From: an uncultured Pseudomonadota bacterium | Lineage (GTDB): Bacteria > Myxococcota_A > UBA796 > SXON01 | Direction: 5' to 3' | Length of the DNA stretch: 35,329 bases | Assembly (NCBI GenBank): GCA_903875225.1 | Contig: CAIQVJ010000056.1 | Coordinates: forward strand, 1-35,329 | Shown here: positions 8,030 to 16,331 of the stretch, in pieces | Numbering within the stretch: the first letter of the stretch is position 1 | Layout: the number at the start of each line of letters is the position of its first letter | Translations under genes and position numbers: made by a program | Notes under the pieces: generated by a model | Databases searched by the model: none | The model's input: the letters and a program-made list of their open reading frames with translations, nothing else | What the model was told of the DNA's origin: nothing

Positions 8030-9849
8030 CGCCACGCGTCCTCCGTCTGATGCTCGCTCTCTCGGTTGGCTGCGACGACCTACGGTCCAGGGATTGTCCC
8101 AACACCGTGCCAGGGGAGTCGGGCCGGGTGGATTCGGGCGATCCTGTAGAATGCGATGCGTGTGCGCTGCCGCTCCAAGCGGCTGGCGCCTGCGCTGTCG
8201 CCGCGACATGTGCCCGAGCCCAGTTCGAGGTCGCCAGCCCGTACGCGATCCAAACCAAGCTGCAGCTCATAGGCTCGAACGAACTGGCAGGGTCCACGGG
8301 CGCTTCGTCCCCGCCCCTCGTCACGGACCTCGATGGGGATGGGGTGAAGGAGATCATCGTTGGCGACTGTGCCGTCGCTCCAGGCCCAAGCGATTGCGCG
8401 GTGACGGTGTTTGATCAAGACGGTGTGGAGCTTTTGAGTCTACCGGCCACCCACGGCGCGCTGTTCGGTGCGGTCGACCTCGACGGCGTGGCTGGCGCAG
8501 AACTGTTGATCGAGACCGCTCCGGACGGGAACCCGCAGCACGACTCGTTGGTGGCGTACCGATCGGACGGGAGAGGCCTCTGGGCGGTGGACCTCGGTGT
8601 AGCGAAGGGTGTGCCCACCGTGGCCGATCTCGAGGGGGCCGGCTGGCCGACCGTGATCGCGCGGGGCCTGCTCCTGGACGGGCGCACCGGCGTGGTCACA
8701 GGATCCTTCGATCCGGTGCGGGGGGATGGCCAGAACGCCGCGGTAGCGGACGTGGACCACGATGGGACGCTGGAGTTCGCCGAGTCAGGCGCTCTGTTCG
8801 CGGCAGACGGCTCGACGCTGTGGGAGTTGCCATGGCCGCTCGGCATGGGCGGTCTCTCCATCGCGTTGCAGGCCGACGCCGACCCCGAGCCCGAGTTCCT
8901 GTTCGTGGTGGAGGGGTTCGTGCTGGTGGACACCGATGGGACCATCCTGACCCAGGTGGACCAGCCGGCGGCCATGTGCAACAGCACCGTGCTTGCCGAT
9001 GTGGACGGTGACGGCGCCCCCGAGGTGGTGCTGGATGTCGGAGGTGTGCTGACGGTCTACCACCTCGACGGCTCGCTGTTGTGGCAGCGAGGGGACCAGG
9101 GTTGGGTGTCGCACATCGCCGGTTGGGACCTGGACGGCGATGGCGCGACCGAGATCATCGCGCAGTGCTCGGAGCCGGAGGACGCGGAGGTGCTCGAGAT
9201 CCTCGACGGGCGGACAGGGGACCGTCTCTACTCCACGCCGAACGCGTCCTCCGGCGAAGGGCCCCCCGTCGTCGCTGACATTGACGGCGACGCTCACGCC
9301 GAGCTGCTCGTCGGCGGCGGCGCCCCCCACTCCGACGGTTGGATCCCCTCGGTGACCGTGTACCACCAGGTGAACGACACATGGCCGCCGGCCGGACCGG
9401 CGTGGCCAGTGCCCGACTACCACATCACCAACGTCGGCTCTGCTGGTGAGATCCCACAGGGTGAGCCGGACCCCGCGCCCTGGACCTACAACGTGTACCA
9501 TGCCCGGGCCGCTGCGGACGAGGCCGTGGCGAACCTCACCCCCGTCCTGATCGACGTTTGCTCCGATACCTGCGAGGAGGGCGGCTCCGTGCAGATCGAG
9601 GTGGCGGTCGCCAACTCGGGCCCGGCCGAGGCCGACGCCGTCGTCGTCCGGGTGTTGGCGGGCGGGGTGACGGTGACCGAGACCGTGCTTCCGCAGGTGA
9701 GATCGGGGGTCGTCTCCGAGGGCATCGTGCTGACCGTCCCGGGGGTGAGCTTCGATCGGGGCGAGGTGCGGGTGGTGGTGGATCCCGGGGGGGGGGTGCT
9801 CGAATGCGAGGAGCGAGACAACGCGGTCGTGGTCGGAGACCCGCGGTGA
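8026..9849 (+). CDS. FG-GAP repeat lipoprotein
   Basis: A 607-residue protein from the GTG at 8026 (599 residues from the ATG at 8050). The GTG start gives Arg residues before the hydrophobic stretch LRLMLALSVGC; the lipobox is slightly unusual (SVGC). Eight FG-GAP-like units follow, for example DLDGDGVKEIIVGD, DVDHDGTLEFAESG, DVDGDGAPEVVLDVG, DLDGDGATEIIAQC and DIDGDAHAELLVGG, predicting a beta-propeller with calcium-binding Asp loops. After a conserved link (PDYHITNVG) the C-terminus is CARDB/Ig-like (SVQIEVAVANSGPAEADAVV). A G10 tract lies at 9787-9796 near the 3' end. It overlaps the next, paralogous gene by GTGA, so the two are probably translated together. It is likely surface-anchored. 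The true N-terminus is uncertain; see the leader at 7988. Confidence 0.8.
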   Translation: MTPRVLRLMLALSVGCDDLRSRDCPNTVPGESGRVDSGDPVECDACALPLQAAGACAVAATCARAQFEVASPYAIQTKLQLIGSNELAGSTGASSPPLVTDLDGDGVKEIIVGDCAVAPGPSDCAVTVFDQDGVELLSLPATHGALFGAVDLDGVAGAELLIETAPDGNPQHDSLVAYRSDGRGLWAVDLGVAKGVPTVADLEGAGWPTVIARGLLLDGRTGVVTGSFDPVRGDGQNAAVADVDHDGTLEFAESGALFAADGSTLWELPWPLGMGGLSIALQADADPEPEFLFVVEGFVLVDTDGTILTQVDQPAAMCNSTVLADVDGDGAPEVVLDVGGVLTVYHLDGSLLWQRGDQGWVSHIAGWDLDGDGATEIIAQCSEPEDAEVLEILDGRTGDRLYSTPNASSGEGPPVVADIDGDAHAELLVGGGAPHSDGWIPSVTVYHQVNDTWPPAGPAWPVPDYHITNVGSAGEIPQGEPDPAPWTYNVYHARAAADEAVANLTPVLIDVCSDTCEEGGSVQIEVAVANSGPAEADAVVVRVLAGGVTVTETVLPQVRSGVVSEGIVLTVPGVSFDRGEVRVVVDPGGGVLECEERDNAVVVGDPR

Positions 9850-11756
9850 GGATGACCAAGCGTCCGCAGGGGTCCGCTGGCCCCTCCTGGTGGCCGTTCG
9901 CCCTGCCGATCCTGCTCGGCGCTTGTCAGGACTACAGCCTCAACCCGGAGCCCCCCCATCCAGGCGAGAGCGGCGAAACCGACACGTCTGACACAAGCTC
10001 GGACGACGAATGCGCGGACGATGCTCTCGCTGCCGTGGCCGTCGCGCTGAACGACGTGTGTCACTACGAGGTGAGCAGCTTCACGCCCATCGTGGAGTGG
10101 GACGTTCCCGGGGAGGTGAGCAACTCCCTGCCCGTAGTGGGAGATCTGGATGGGGACGGCATCCCGGAGATCGTGGTCAACTGGGCGAATTTCAGCCCCG
10201 GCGAGCTGGCTGCCTACCATGGGGACGGCAGCGGGAAGATGTGGGAGACGATCGGGGCCCGTACGGGTCCCGCCGCCCACCCCGCCATCGCGGACATCGA
10301 CGGGGACGGACTCCCCGAGGTGCTGGTGGTTCGCGAGTACTCCAACGAGGAGCAGTCCATGGGGCGCGGCGACTACTCCGTCGTGGCGTACTCCTGGCAG
10401 GGGGCGCCGCTCGCCGAGTCCGATCGGTTCACGGACGACTCGTTTGACGACATGACCGGCCTCACCGTGTCCGACATGGATCACGATGGTTCACCCGAGA
10501 TCATCGCGGGGCGCGTGATCTTCAACAGCGACCTGACCACGCGAGGCGTCGGCGCGTATGGGCGCGGGTGCGAGTTCTACATGGGCAACGAGATGTACGG
10601 CCTGGGTGCGCAGCCCGCAGTGGCGGACCTCGATCTGGACGGACAGGAGGAGATCATCTCGGGGGATGTGATGTATGACGCCGATGCGCAGGTGGTGGGC
10701 TGGGTGAGCGGGGCAAGTGAGGGAGCGACAGCGGTCGGAAATTTCGACGACGATCCGGAGGGCGAATTCGTTCGGGTCTCGATGAACCTCATCGAGGCCT
10801 ATGACACGGACGGTTCCGTGCTCTGGGGGCCACTCACGTACCCGGAAGCGACTGGTCTCTCGATCCCGGCGATCGGGGACATCGACGGCGACGGGAAGCC
10901 GGAGGTCGTCGTGGCCGCCGGAGACGCATTTGTAGCCCTCAACGCCGAAGACGGTTCCCTGCTGTGGGCGCAGGACGCGCACGACACCAGCGGGGCGACC
11001 GGCGCGAGCATCTTCGACTTCGACGCTGACGGCGTGCCCGAGGTCGTGTACGTCGACGAGGTCGAGATGATCGCGTTCAACGGTGCGGACGGCGCGGTGA
11101 AGTTCCGCTCGACGGACCACGCGTCGCCGACCATGGACGACTACCCGGTCATCGCGGATGTCGATGCTGACGGCCATGCGGAGATCGTCGTGGCGCACGG
11201 TGGGTGGACGAGCGGGATCTCGGTGTATGGCGATGCAGCGAACTCCTGGGCGCCCGCCCGGAAGGTGTGGAACCAGTACGAGTACACGATCACCAACATC
11301 AACGACGACCTCTCGGTGCCGGTCAGTGCGGTGCCCAACTTCACCGTGTACAACAGCTTCCTCTCCGCATTGGCGATCGCGCCGGGCGCCAGGCTCGACG
11401 CCGAGCTCGAGGGCGAGATCGTCGGGGTCTGCCTGGATGACTGCGACATCGGTACGCTGCGCGTCGTGGGACTTGCCAAGAACACGGGTGTCAGCGAGGC
11501 CCCCGCGGGGATCCAGATCGCGCTCTACGGGCGGGGGGGGGAGCCTGACAGGCTGCTCGCCACGGCCAGGCTGGCAGACGCGATCCCCTCCGGACGCACC
11601 AGCGCGGGCATCCTGTTCGATGTGCCAGGGGCCGATCTCGACGGCGTCGACTCGCTCTGGCTCGTGGTGGACGACGACGGCACCGGCACGGGTGTCCTCT
11701 CCGAGTGCCTCGAGGACGACAACGGGTTCCTCTGGATCGGCGATCTCTGCCCCTGA
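9846..11756 (+). CDS. FG-GAP repeat lipoprotein, paralogue of the preceding gene
   Basis: A 636-residue protein from the GTG at 9846, which overlaps the previous stop (GTGA) and has GGAG 7 nt upstream. An ATG at 9852 is the alternative (634 residues). The signal includes PSWWPFALPILLGAC with lipobox LGAC, followed by a linker rich in Asp, Thr and Ser. Eight FG-GAP units are visible (DLDGDGIPEIVVN, DIDGDGLPEVLVV, DMDHDGSPEIIAG, DLDLDGQEEIISG, DIDGDGKPEVVVA and others). The motif KVWNQYEYTITNINDD then leads to a C-terminal CARDB-like domain. The architecture matches the preceding gene, so this is a tandem duplication that has since diverged. A G9 tract at 11533-11541 could be slippery. The product is a predicted outer-membrane or surface propeller. 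Confidence 0.87.
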   Translation: MRMTKRPQGSAGPSWWPFALPILLGACQDYSLNPEPPHPGESGETDTSDTSSDDECADDALAAVAVALNDVCHYEVSSFTPIVEWDVPGEVSNSLPVVGDLDGDGIPEIVVNWANFSPGELAAYHGDGSGKMWETIGARTGPAAHPAIADIDGDGLPEVLVVREYSNEEQSMGRGDYSVVAYSWQGAPLAESDRFTDDSFDDMTGLTVSDMDHDGSPEIIAGRVIFNSDLTTRGVGAYGRGCEFYMGNEMYGLGAQPAVADLDLDGQEEIISGDVMYDADAQVVGWVSGASEGATAVGNFDDDPEGEFVRVSMNLIEAYDTDGSVLWGPLTYPEATGLSIPAIGDIDGDGKPEVVVAAGDAFVALNAEDGSLLWAQDAHDTSGATGASIFDFDADGVPEVVYVDEVEMIAFNGADGAVKFRSTDHASPTMDDYPVIADVDADGHAEIVVAHGGWTSGISVYGDAANSWAPARKVWNQYEYTITNINDDLSVPVSAVPNFTVYNSFLSALAIAPGARLDAELEGEIVGVCLDDCDIGTLRVVGLAKNTGVSEAPAGIQIALYGRGGEPDRLLATARLADAIPSGRTSAGILFDVPGADLDGVDSLWLVVDDDGTGTGVLSECLEDDNGFLWIGDLCP

Positions 11757-11795
11757 GCGAGCGGCGCACCGTGGCTGCGGCGGGCCCGCTGGCCC

Positions 11796-11822
11796 TCCGG
11801 CGGGGTCCGGATTACCGCCGGA
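11796..11822 (+). promoter_or_regulatory. Intercistronic hairpin
   Basis: TCCGGCGG (11796-11803) pairs perfectly with CCGCCGGA (11815-11822) across an 11-nt loop in the 83-bp gap between the second FG-GAP gene and the MopE/beta-helix gene. There is no T-run. It may be a processing site, an attenuator or an RNA stabiliser that uncouples expression of the two genes. Confidence 0.35.
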
Positions 11823-11839
11823 CCAACGAGAGCCCCCGC

Positions 11840-14800
11840 ATGAAGATCGCCCGAACGCTCGCGCTCCTCTCCCCGCTCGTCGGCTGCATCGACAACGGGT
11901 TGAACAAGTACGACTCCCCGCCGACCGCCGAGATCGTCGCGCCGATCGCGGGCGATGCCGTGGTCGTCGGTCTACCGGTGGCGCTCTCCGGGGTCGTCTC
12001 GGATGAACAGAACGACCCGACCGACATCGCCGTCACCTGGGCGGCGAGCGCGGACCCGCAGCCCGTGCCGAACGCCACGACCTCGGACGGCGCAACCACC
12101 GCGACGTGGACTCCCCGCGACCCCGGCACCGTGGATCTGACCCTCACGGCGACCGCGGATGATGTATCAGTCGATGACACAGTGACTGTATCGGTGCTCC
12201 CCAACCTGGCGCCGCAGGTGGTTTGGGTCTCCCCCGTGTCCGGCTCGGTGTTCTTGACCGGAGACTGGCCGGAGGTCGTGGCGCAGGCGACCGACGACGA
12301 GGCTCCCGCCGACCTCACGCTGGAGTGGACCGCGAACGGCGCCCCGCTCCCCGAGTGCACTTCGCCCGCGGCCTCGTCCGGAGAGGTCCGGTGCACGCCG
12401 GACGCGCTGCCGGAGGGCGACTCCACCCTCTGCCTCGACGCCACGGACTCCATCGGCCAGACAGGCAGCGCGTGCGCGGTGATCAGCATCGTGACCTGCC
12501 TCGAGACGAGCTGGTATACCGACGCCGACGGGGACGGCTTCGGCGACCCCGACACCGAGACCGTCGCGTGTGACCAGCCGGCGGGCACGGTGGCCGACGA
12601 CACGGACTGCGACGACGATCCCGCAGGGGACGGCGCCACGACCTACCCGGGCGCGGACGAGTACTGCGACGGCGTCGACAACGACTGTGATGGCGACGTG
12701 GACGAGGACGGGGAAGTGGTGGACGGCACGGTGTGGTACGCGGACTCCGATGGCGACAGCTACGGCGACCCGACCAACCCCCTGGCGGCCTGCACCCAGC
12801 CCGTGGGGTACACCGTGGACGTCACCGATTGCGACGACGCCGACGGTGCCGTGCACCCGGGCGCGGTCGAGGTGTGTGACGGCGTGGACGACGATTGCGA
12901 CGGGACCGTGGATCTGGGCGCCGCGGATGCGGGCACATGGTACGCCGACACCGACGGAGACGGGTTCGGCGACCCGGCCTCCACGGTCTCGAGCTGCACG
13001 GCCCCCACCGGCTACGTTGCGGACGCCACGGATTGTGACGACTCCGCCCGGTTGGTCAACCCGGCGGCCACGGAGGTGTGCGATGGGTTGGACAACAACT
13101 GTGACGGGTTGACGGACGATGCGTCGTCGACCGACGCCTCGGTCTGGTTTGCGGACGCGGACGGCGACACCTACGGGGACCCAGCCGTGACCCGGTCCGC
13201 GTGCACCCAACCCGCCAACTTCGTGGGCGACAGTGACGACTGCGACGACACCCGCTCTGCGGTGAACCCGGCGGCGACCGAGCTGTGCAACGGGCTGGAC
13301 GACGACTGCGACGGCGCCACGGACGAGGATGACGCCGCCGATGCGTCCACGTTCTACGCAGATGTCGACCGCGACGCGTTCGGGGACCCGGCTTCTCCCA
13401 CCGATGCGTGTGCGGCGCCTGTCGGGTTCGTCGCCGACGACACCGACTGCGACGACGGTGTCTACGCGGTGAACCCCGCTGCCACAGAGTATTGCGACGG
13501 TATCGACAACGACTGCGACGGCCTGACCGACGAGGGCTCACCCCCCGACGGCGCGACCTGGTACGCAGATGCCGACCACGACACCTACGGCGACCCCCTG
13601 GACACCCGGATCGCGTGCTCGGAGCCGACGAACTACGTCGCCACCGATGCGGACTGCGACGACACCGACCCCGCCGTGAACCCCGCTGCCACCGAGGCCT
13701 GCAACGGCATCGACGACGACTGCGACACGCTCGTGGACGAGAGCGGGGCGACGGGTGAGTCCACCTGGTACGCCGACACGGACGGCGACGCATTCGGAGA
13801 CGACTCCCGGTCCATCTCCGCCTGCTCCCCCGGCGTCGGCTACGTGGCGGACAACACCGACTGTGTGGACACCAACGTCGACATCTACCCGGGTGCGGTG
13901 GAGCTGTGCGATGGGTTGGACAACGACTGCGACGGTTTTGTGGACGAGGGGTCCACCCCCGACGGCACGACCTGGTACGCAGACCTCGACGCGGACGGCT
14001 ACGGGGACCCGACCAACACCGTCAGCACCTGCAGCGAGCCGGACGGCTACGTGTGCGACGGCGGCGACTGCGACGACGGGGATCCCGAGATCAACCCCGG
14101 CGAGCCCGAGCGGCTGTGCAACACCATCGACGACAACTGCGACGGCACGGTCGGGACCCACGACTACGACGTCCCGGGCGACTACAGTTCGATCTCGTCG
14201 GCCGTGGCGTCGGTCCCGGCCGGCTCGGCCATCTGCGTGGCCGCGGGGACGTACCGCGACTCGGTCTACATCACCAAGCGCCTCACGCTGGAGGGCGCCG
14301 ACGAGGCCACGACGATCATCGACGCCCGGTCGCTCGATCGCGGGGTGGACCTGCGCGGGTTCACTGGCACGGCCACGGTGCGCGGGTTCACCATCGAGCA
14401 CGGCACCTCCCAGAGCGGCGGCGGGCTGCACATCTACAACGTGGACGGAATCACGATCGAGGACGTGCGCGTGGCGGACAGCAGCTACAACTCGGCATCC
14501 ACGGCCGTCGCGGACGAGAGCCAGGGCTCGGGCATCAAGGTGTACGGCTCCACGGCCACGCTGCGGAACGTCGACTCCATCCACAACACCTGCACCGGGT
14601 ACAACTGCTACGGAGCGGGGCTCGACGTGCTGAACGGGTCGACGGTCGTGTTGGAGAACGTGCGGCTGATCGCCAACTCGGGCAACATGAGCAACGGGAC
14701 CTACGGCGCCGCCATGTACATCGACGCCGGCTCGACCGTCACGGCGACCAACTTGATCGTGGCCGGGAACACCGCGACCGCGAGCGACGGCGGCGCAGCC

Positions 14801-15277
14801 GCCATGGCGGGCATCTACGACTACGGTGGCAGCCTCACGATCACCAACGCCGCGATCGTGGGGAACACCTCCGCCGCCGGAACGGGCGGCGGGCGTGGAG
14901 CGGGCGTGCGTGGGACGGGCGCCACGGCGTCCATCACGCTCGTGAACGTGACCAACACGGGCAACAGCGTGAGCGGCGCCACCGTGGTCGGAGCCGGCTA
15001 CGCGCTCACCAGCTCTGCGGTCGCAACGTTCTCCTACTGCAACACCTGGGGCAACTCTGCGAGTGACTACACCGGGGTGGTCGACCCGACCGGGACAGGG
15101 GGGAACCTCTCCGTCGATCCGGCGTTCGTGAACGACACGGCGGCCGATCCGCTCGATTGGGACCTCACGCTCGACAGCTCCTCGCCCCTGATCGATGCGG
15201 GTTCGCCAAGCATCGTGGACCCGGACTGCTCGGTGGGCGACATTGGCGCGTATGGCGGTTCAGAGGGGGCGTGGTGA
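11840..15277 (+). CDS. Lipoprotein with eight MopE repeats and a beta-helix
   Basis: A 1145-residue protein starting MKIARTLALLSPLVGC, a textbook lipoprotein signal (LVGC, Cys 16), with CGAGAG as ribosome site. Two Ig-like domains come first (about 27-115 and 115-210). Eight MopE-type units follow (about 224-772), each of 65-70 residues and built as WYADxDGDxFGDP, Cys, DCDD, NPAATE, CDGxDNDCDGxxDE. They form a long Cys/Asp-rich stalk likely to bind divalent metal. A right-handed beta-helix (about 773-1145) ends the protein with IGAYGGSEGAW, a C-terminal motif commonly seen in this kind of beta-helix protein. The stalk probably lifts the helix away from the cell surface. The last 27 bp, including the stop, are repeated exactly at 19820-19846. 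Confidence 0.9.
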   Translation: MKIARTLALLSPLVGCIDNGLNKYDSPPTAEIVAPIAGDAVVVGLPVALSGVVSDEQNDPTDIAVTWAASADPQPVPNATTSDGATTATWTPRDPGTVDLTLTATADDVSVDDTVTVSVLPNLAPQVVWVSPVSGSVFLTGDWPEVVAQATDDEAPADLTLEWTANGAPLPECTSPAASSGEVRCTPDALPEGDSTLCLDATDSIGQTGSACAVISIVTCLETSWYTDADGDGFGDPDTETVACDQPAGTVADDTDCDDDPAGDGATTYPGADEYCDGVDNDCDGDVDEDGEVVDGTVWYADSDGDSYGDPTNPLAACTQPVGYTVDVTDCDDADGAVHPGAVEVCDGVDDDCDGTVDLGAADAGTWYADTDGDGFGDPASTVSSCTAPTGYVADATDCDDSARLVNPAATEVCDGLDNNCDGLTDDASSTDASVWFADADGDTYGDPAVTRSACTQPANFVGDSDDCDDTRSAVNPAATELCNGLDDDCDGATDEDDAADASTFYADVDRDAFGDPASPTDACAAPVGFVADDTDCDDGVYAVNPAATEYCDGIDNDCDGLTDEGSPPDGATWYADADHDTYGDPLDTRIACSEPTNYVATDADCDDTDPAVNPAATEACNGIDDDCDTLVDESGATGESTWYADTDGDAFGDDSRSISACSPGVGYVADNTDCVDTNVDIYPGAVELCDGLDNDCDGFVDEGSTPDGTTWYADLDADGYGDPTNTVSTCSEPDGYVCDGGDCDDGDPEINPGEPERLCNTIDDNCDGTVGTHDYDVPGDYSSISSAVASVPAGSAICVAAGTYRDSVYITKRLTLEGADEATTIIDARSLDRGVDLRGFTGTATVRGFTIEHGTSQSGGGLHIYNVDGITIEDVRVADSSYNSASTAVADESQGSGIKVYGSTATLRNVDSIHNTCTGYNCYGAGLDVLNGSTVVLENVRLIANSGNMSNGTYGAAMYIDAGSTVTATNLIVAGNTATASDGGAAAMAGIYDYGGSLTITNAAIVGNTSAAGTGGGRGAGVRGTGATASITLVNVTNTGNSVSGATVVGAGYALTSSAVATFSYCNTWGNSASDYTGVVDPTGTGGNLSVDPAFVNDTAADPLDWDLTLDSSSPLIDAGSPSIVDPDCSVGDIGAYGGSEGAW
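12509..14155 (+). repeat. Eight tandem MopE-type coding repeats
   Basis: Units of about 206 bp begin near 12509, 12730, 12937, 13141, 13348, 13557, 13764 and 13971. The protein-level pattern is strict, while the DNA units have diverged at third positions. Units 5 and 6 have a Gly of the DGD core changed (DVDRD, DADHD), and unit 8 reads DLDAD, so not all loops need bind metal. Confidence 0.85.
15251..15277 (+). repeat. 27-bp direct repeat, left copy
   Basis: The sequence starts TATGGCGGTTCAGAGG and encodes the last eight residues (YGGSEGAW) and the TGA of the MopE/beta-helix gene. It is identical over 27 bp to 19820-19846. Similarity stops at both ends, both upstream and after the TGA. It bounds the middle cassette. 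Confidence 0.9.
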
Positions 15278-15386
15278 GAGAAAGACAGCCTGTAATCTAC
15301 TGTATGTGACGGTCGACGTGCGGGGGTATGGCCGGCCTGAGGGGGCCCGGCAGGTATAGGGTCGCGGGTGGCGGCTCTGCGATGCC

Positions 15387-15449
15387 CGGACGCCAGCGTT
15401 CCTCACGTGCGCTTCGGAAGATGACCTTCCACCGGAGCCGGGGCGTCCG
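15387..15449. other. 63-nt cloverleaf-like inverted-repeat element
   Basis: An outer stem CGGACGCC/GGCGTCCG (8 bp) encloses three hairpins: AGCG...CGCT (11-nt loop), GGAAG-ATGAC-CTTCC, and CCG-GAGC-CGG. Either strand can fold. It lies between the RCC1 lipoprotein stop and the left 27-bp repeat, in a 184-bp gap with no gene. It is not a tRNA: there is no T-loop and no 7-nt anticodon loop with U33. It could be a 3'-end or terminator structure for the leftward operon, a recombination site, or chance in GC-rich DNA. Confidence 0.35.
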
Positions 15450-15461
15450 AGCTACACCCCC

Positions 15462-16331
15462 TCACTCCAACAACACCTCCGGCACCCCCTTCCCCCAACA
15501 CACGGCCCGATTATCGGTGGTTGTACCGCAGGAGTTCCCCCACCCCGCGGACACCTGCAGGAATTTCACGTCGTCCGGGGGGGTGACGTCGCTCCGCTCG
15601 TCGAAACCCTCGCATTCGACGTGCTGATCGGCGAAGAGGCCGCAGAAGTGTGTATCCCCGACTGAAATGTCCTCATACGGCCCGGGATAGACGTGCGGCT
15701 CGTCCCGATCCCACCAACAGAGCGCCGACCCGTCCTCCAAAAGCAGGCAGGTCAACCCCTTGCCGGATAGCTTGACGTAAGGCACGCCCTCCCACTCGGC
15801 GGTGCCGCAGGGCAGGTCTACCCAGCCGGAATTTGCCTCACACTCCAGTACCCCGTCCGAACCAAGCCGCATGACCTCGTCTTGCTTGAGGGCGACAGAG
15901 TTTGTGGCATCTGGAAACTGCCAACTATCCAGATAGGCATCTCCAGCGCATATGAGTGACTCGTCCGCCTTCCAGAAGCAACAATAGCCGAGGTTGCACT
16001 CAACCGCCGTAAGACCCCCTACGCCAGAAAGATTGACGGCATCGGCCCCGTATCCCCAACAACTCGCCTTCCCGTCGACCACGGCGCAATCGACCCCGTC
16101 GCCGATGCTGTAGGCCGATACCTCGCCACTCGGGGGACGCCGCATCGCCCGAATCTCCGCGCGTTCAGCCGGCGTGCGGTCGGATTTCCACGCGTCGTCT
16201 CGGTGCCACTCCGAGAGGTGCCCATCGCTGTGTCGCGCCACCACGTCAAACAACCCTGCCTGAACCTCGGTGATATTCCCATCCTTGCAAGCTGTCAACG
16301 AGACCGTCAGGAGCATAAGCGCCCACCTCAT
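15462..16331 (-). CDS. RCC1-like repeat lipoprotein
   Basis: A 289-residue protein with signal MRWALMLLTVSLTAC (lipobox LTAC, Cys 15). The start ATG overlaps the stop of the hydrolase gene (ATGA), so the two are translationally coupled. The mature region has about five repeats with the CWG or cysteine signature of the RCC1/BLIP-II propeller superfamily: CAVVDGKASCWGYG, CCFWKADESLICAGD, CLLLEDGSALCWW, FCGLFADQHVECEG and SCGTTTDNRAVCWG. Such proteins form seven-bladed propellers that bind proteins or glycans. As last gene of the cassette operon it could anchor or present the other products at the envelope; that is inference. Codons are richer in A/T at third positions than in the flanking blocks. 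Confidence 0.82.
   Translation of the reverse strand: MRWALMLLTVSLTACKDGNITEVQAGLFDVVARHSDGHLSEWHRDDAWKSDRTPAERAEIRAMRRPPSGEVSAYSIGDGVDCAVVDGKASCWGYGADAVNLSGVGGLTAVECNLGYCCFWKADESLICAGDAYLDSWQFPDATNSVALKQDEVMRLGSDGVLECEANSGWVDLPCGTAEWEGVPYVKLSGKGLTCLLLEDGSALCWWDRDEPHVYPGPYEDISVGDTHFCGLFADQHVECEGFDERSDVTPPDDVKFLQVSAGWGNSCGTTTDNRAVCWGKGVPEVLLE

Noticed and set aside
12509..14155. CRISPR-like regular repeats
   Set aside because: The period of about 206 bp and the in-frame protein pattern show these are MopE coding repeats with no unique spacers.
15278..15310. Terminal inverted repeats at the cassette ends
   Set aside because: The sequence after the left 27-bp repeat and the reverse complement of that before the right copy show no match, so a DDE-transposon structure is not supported.
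15387..15461. Possible tRNA on the minus strand (GGGGTGTAGCTC resembles a tRNA start)
   Set aside because: There is no T-loop sequence, the anticodon-like loop lacks U33 and the arms have the wrong sizes. It is kept only as a structured element.
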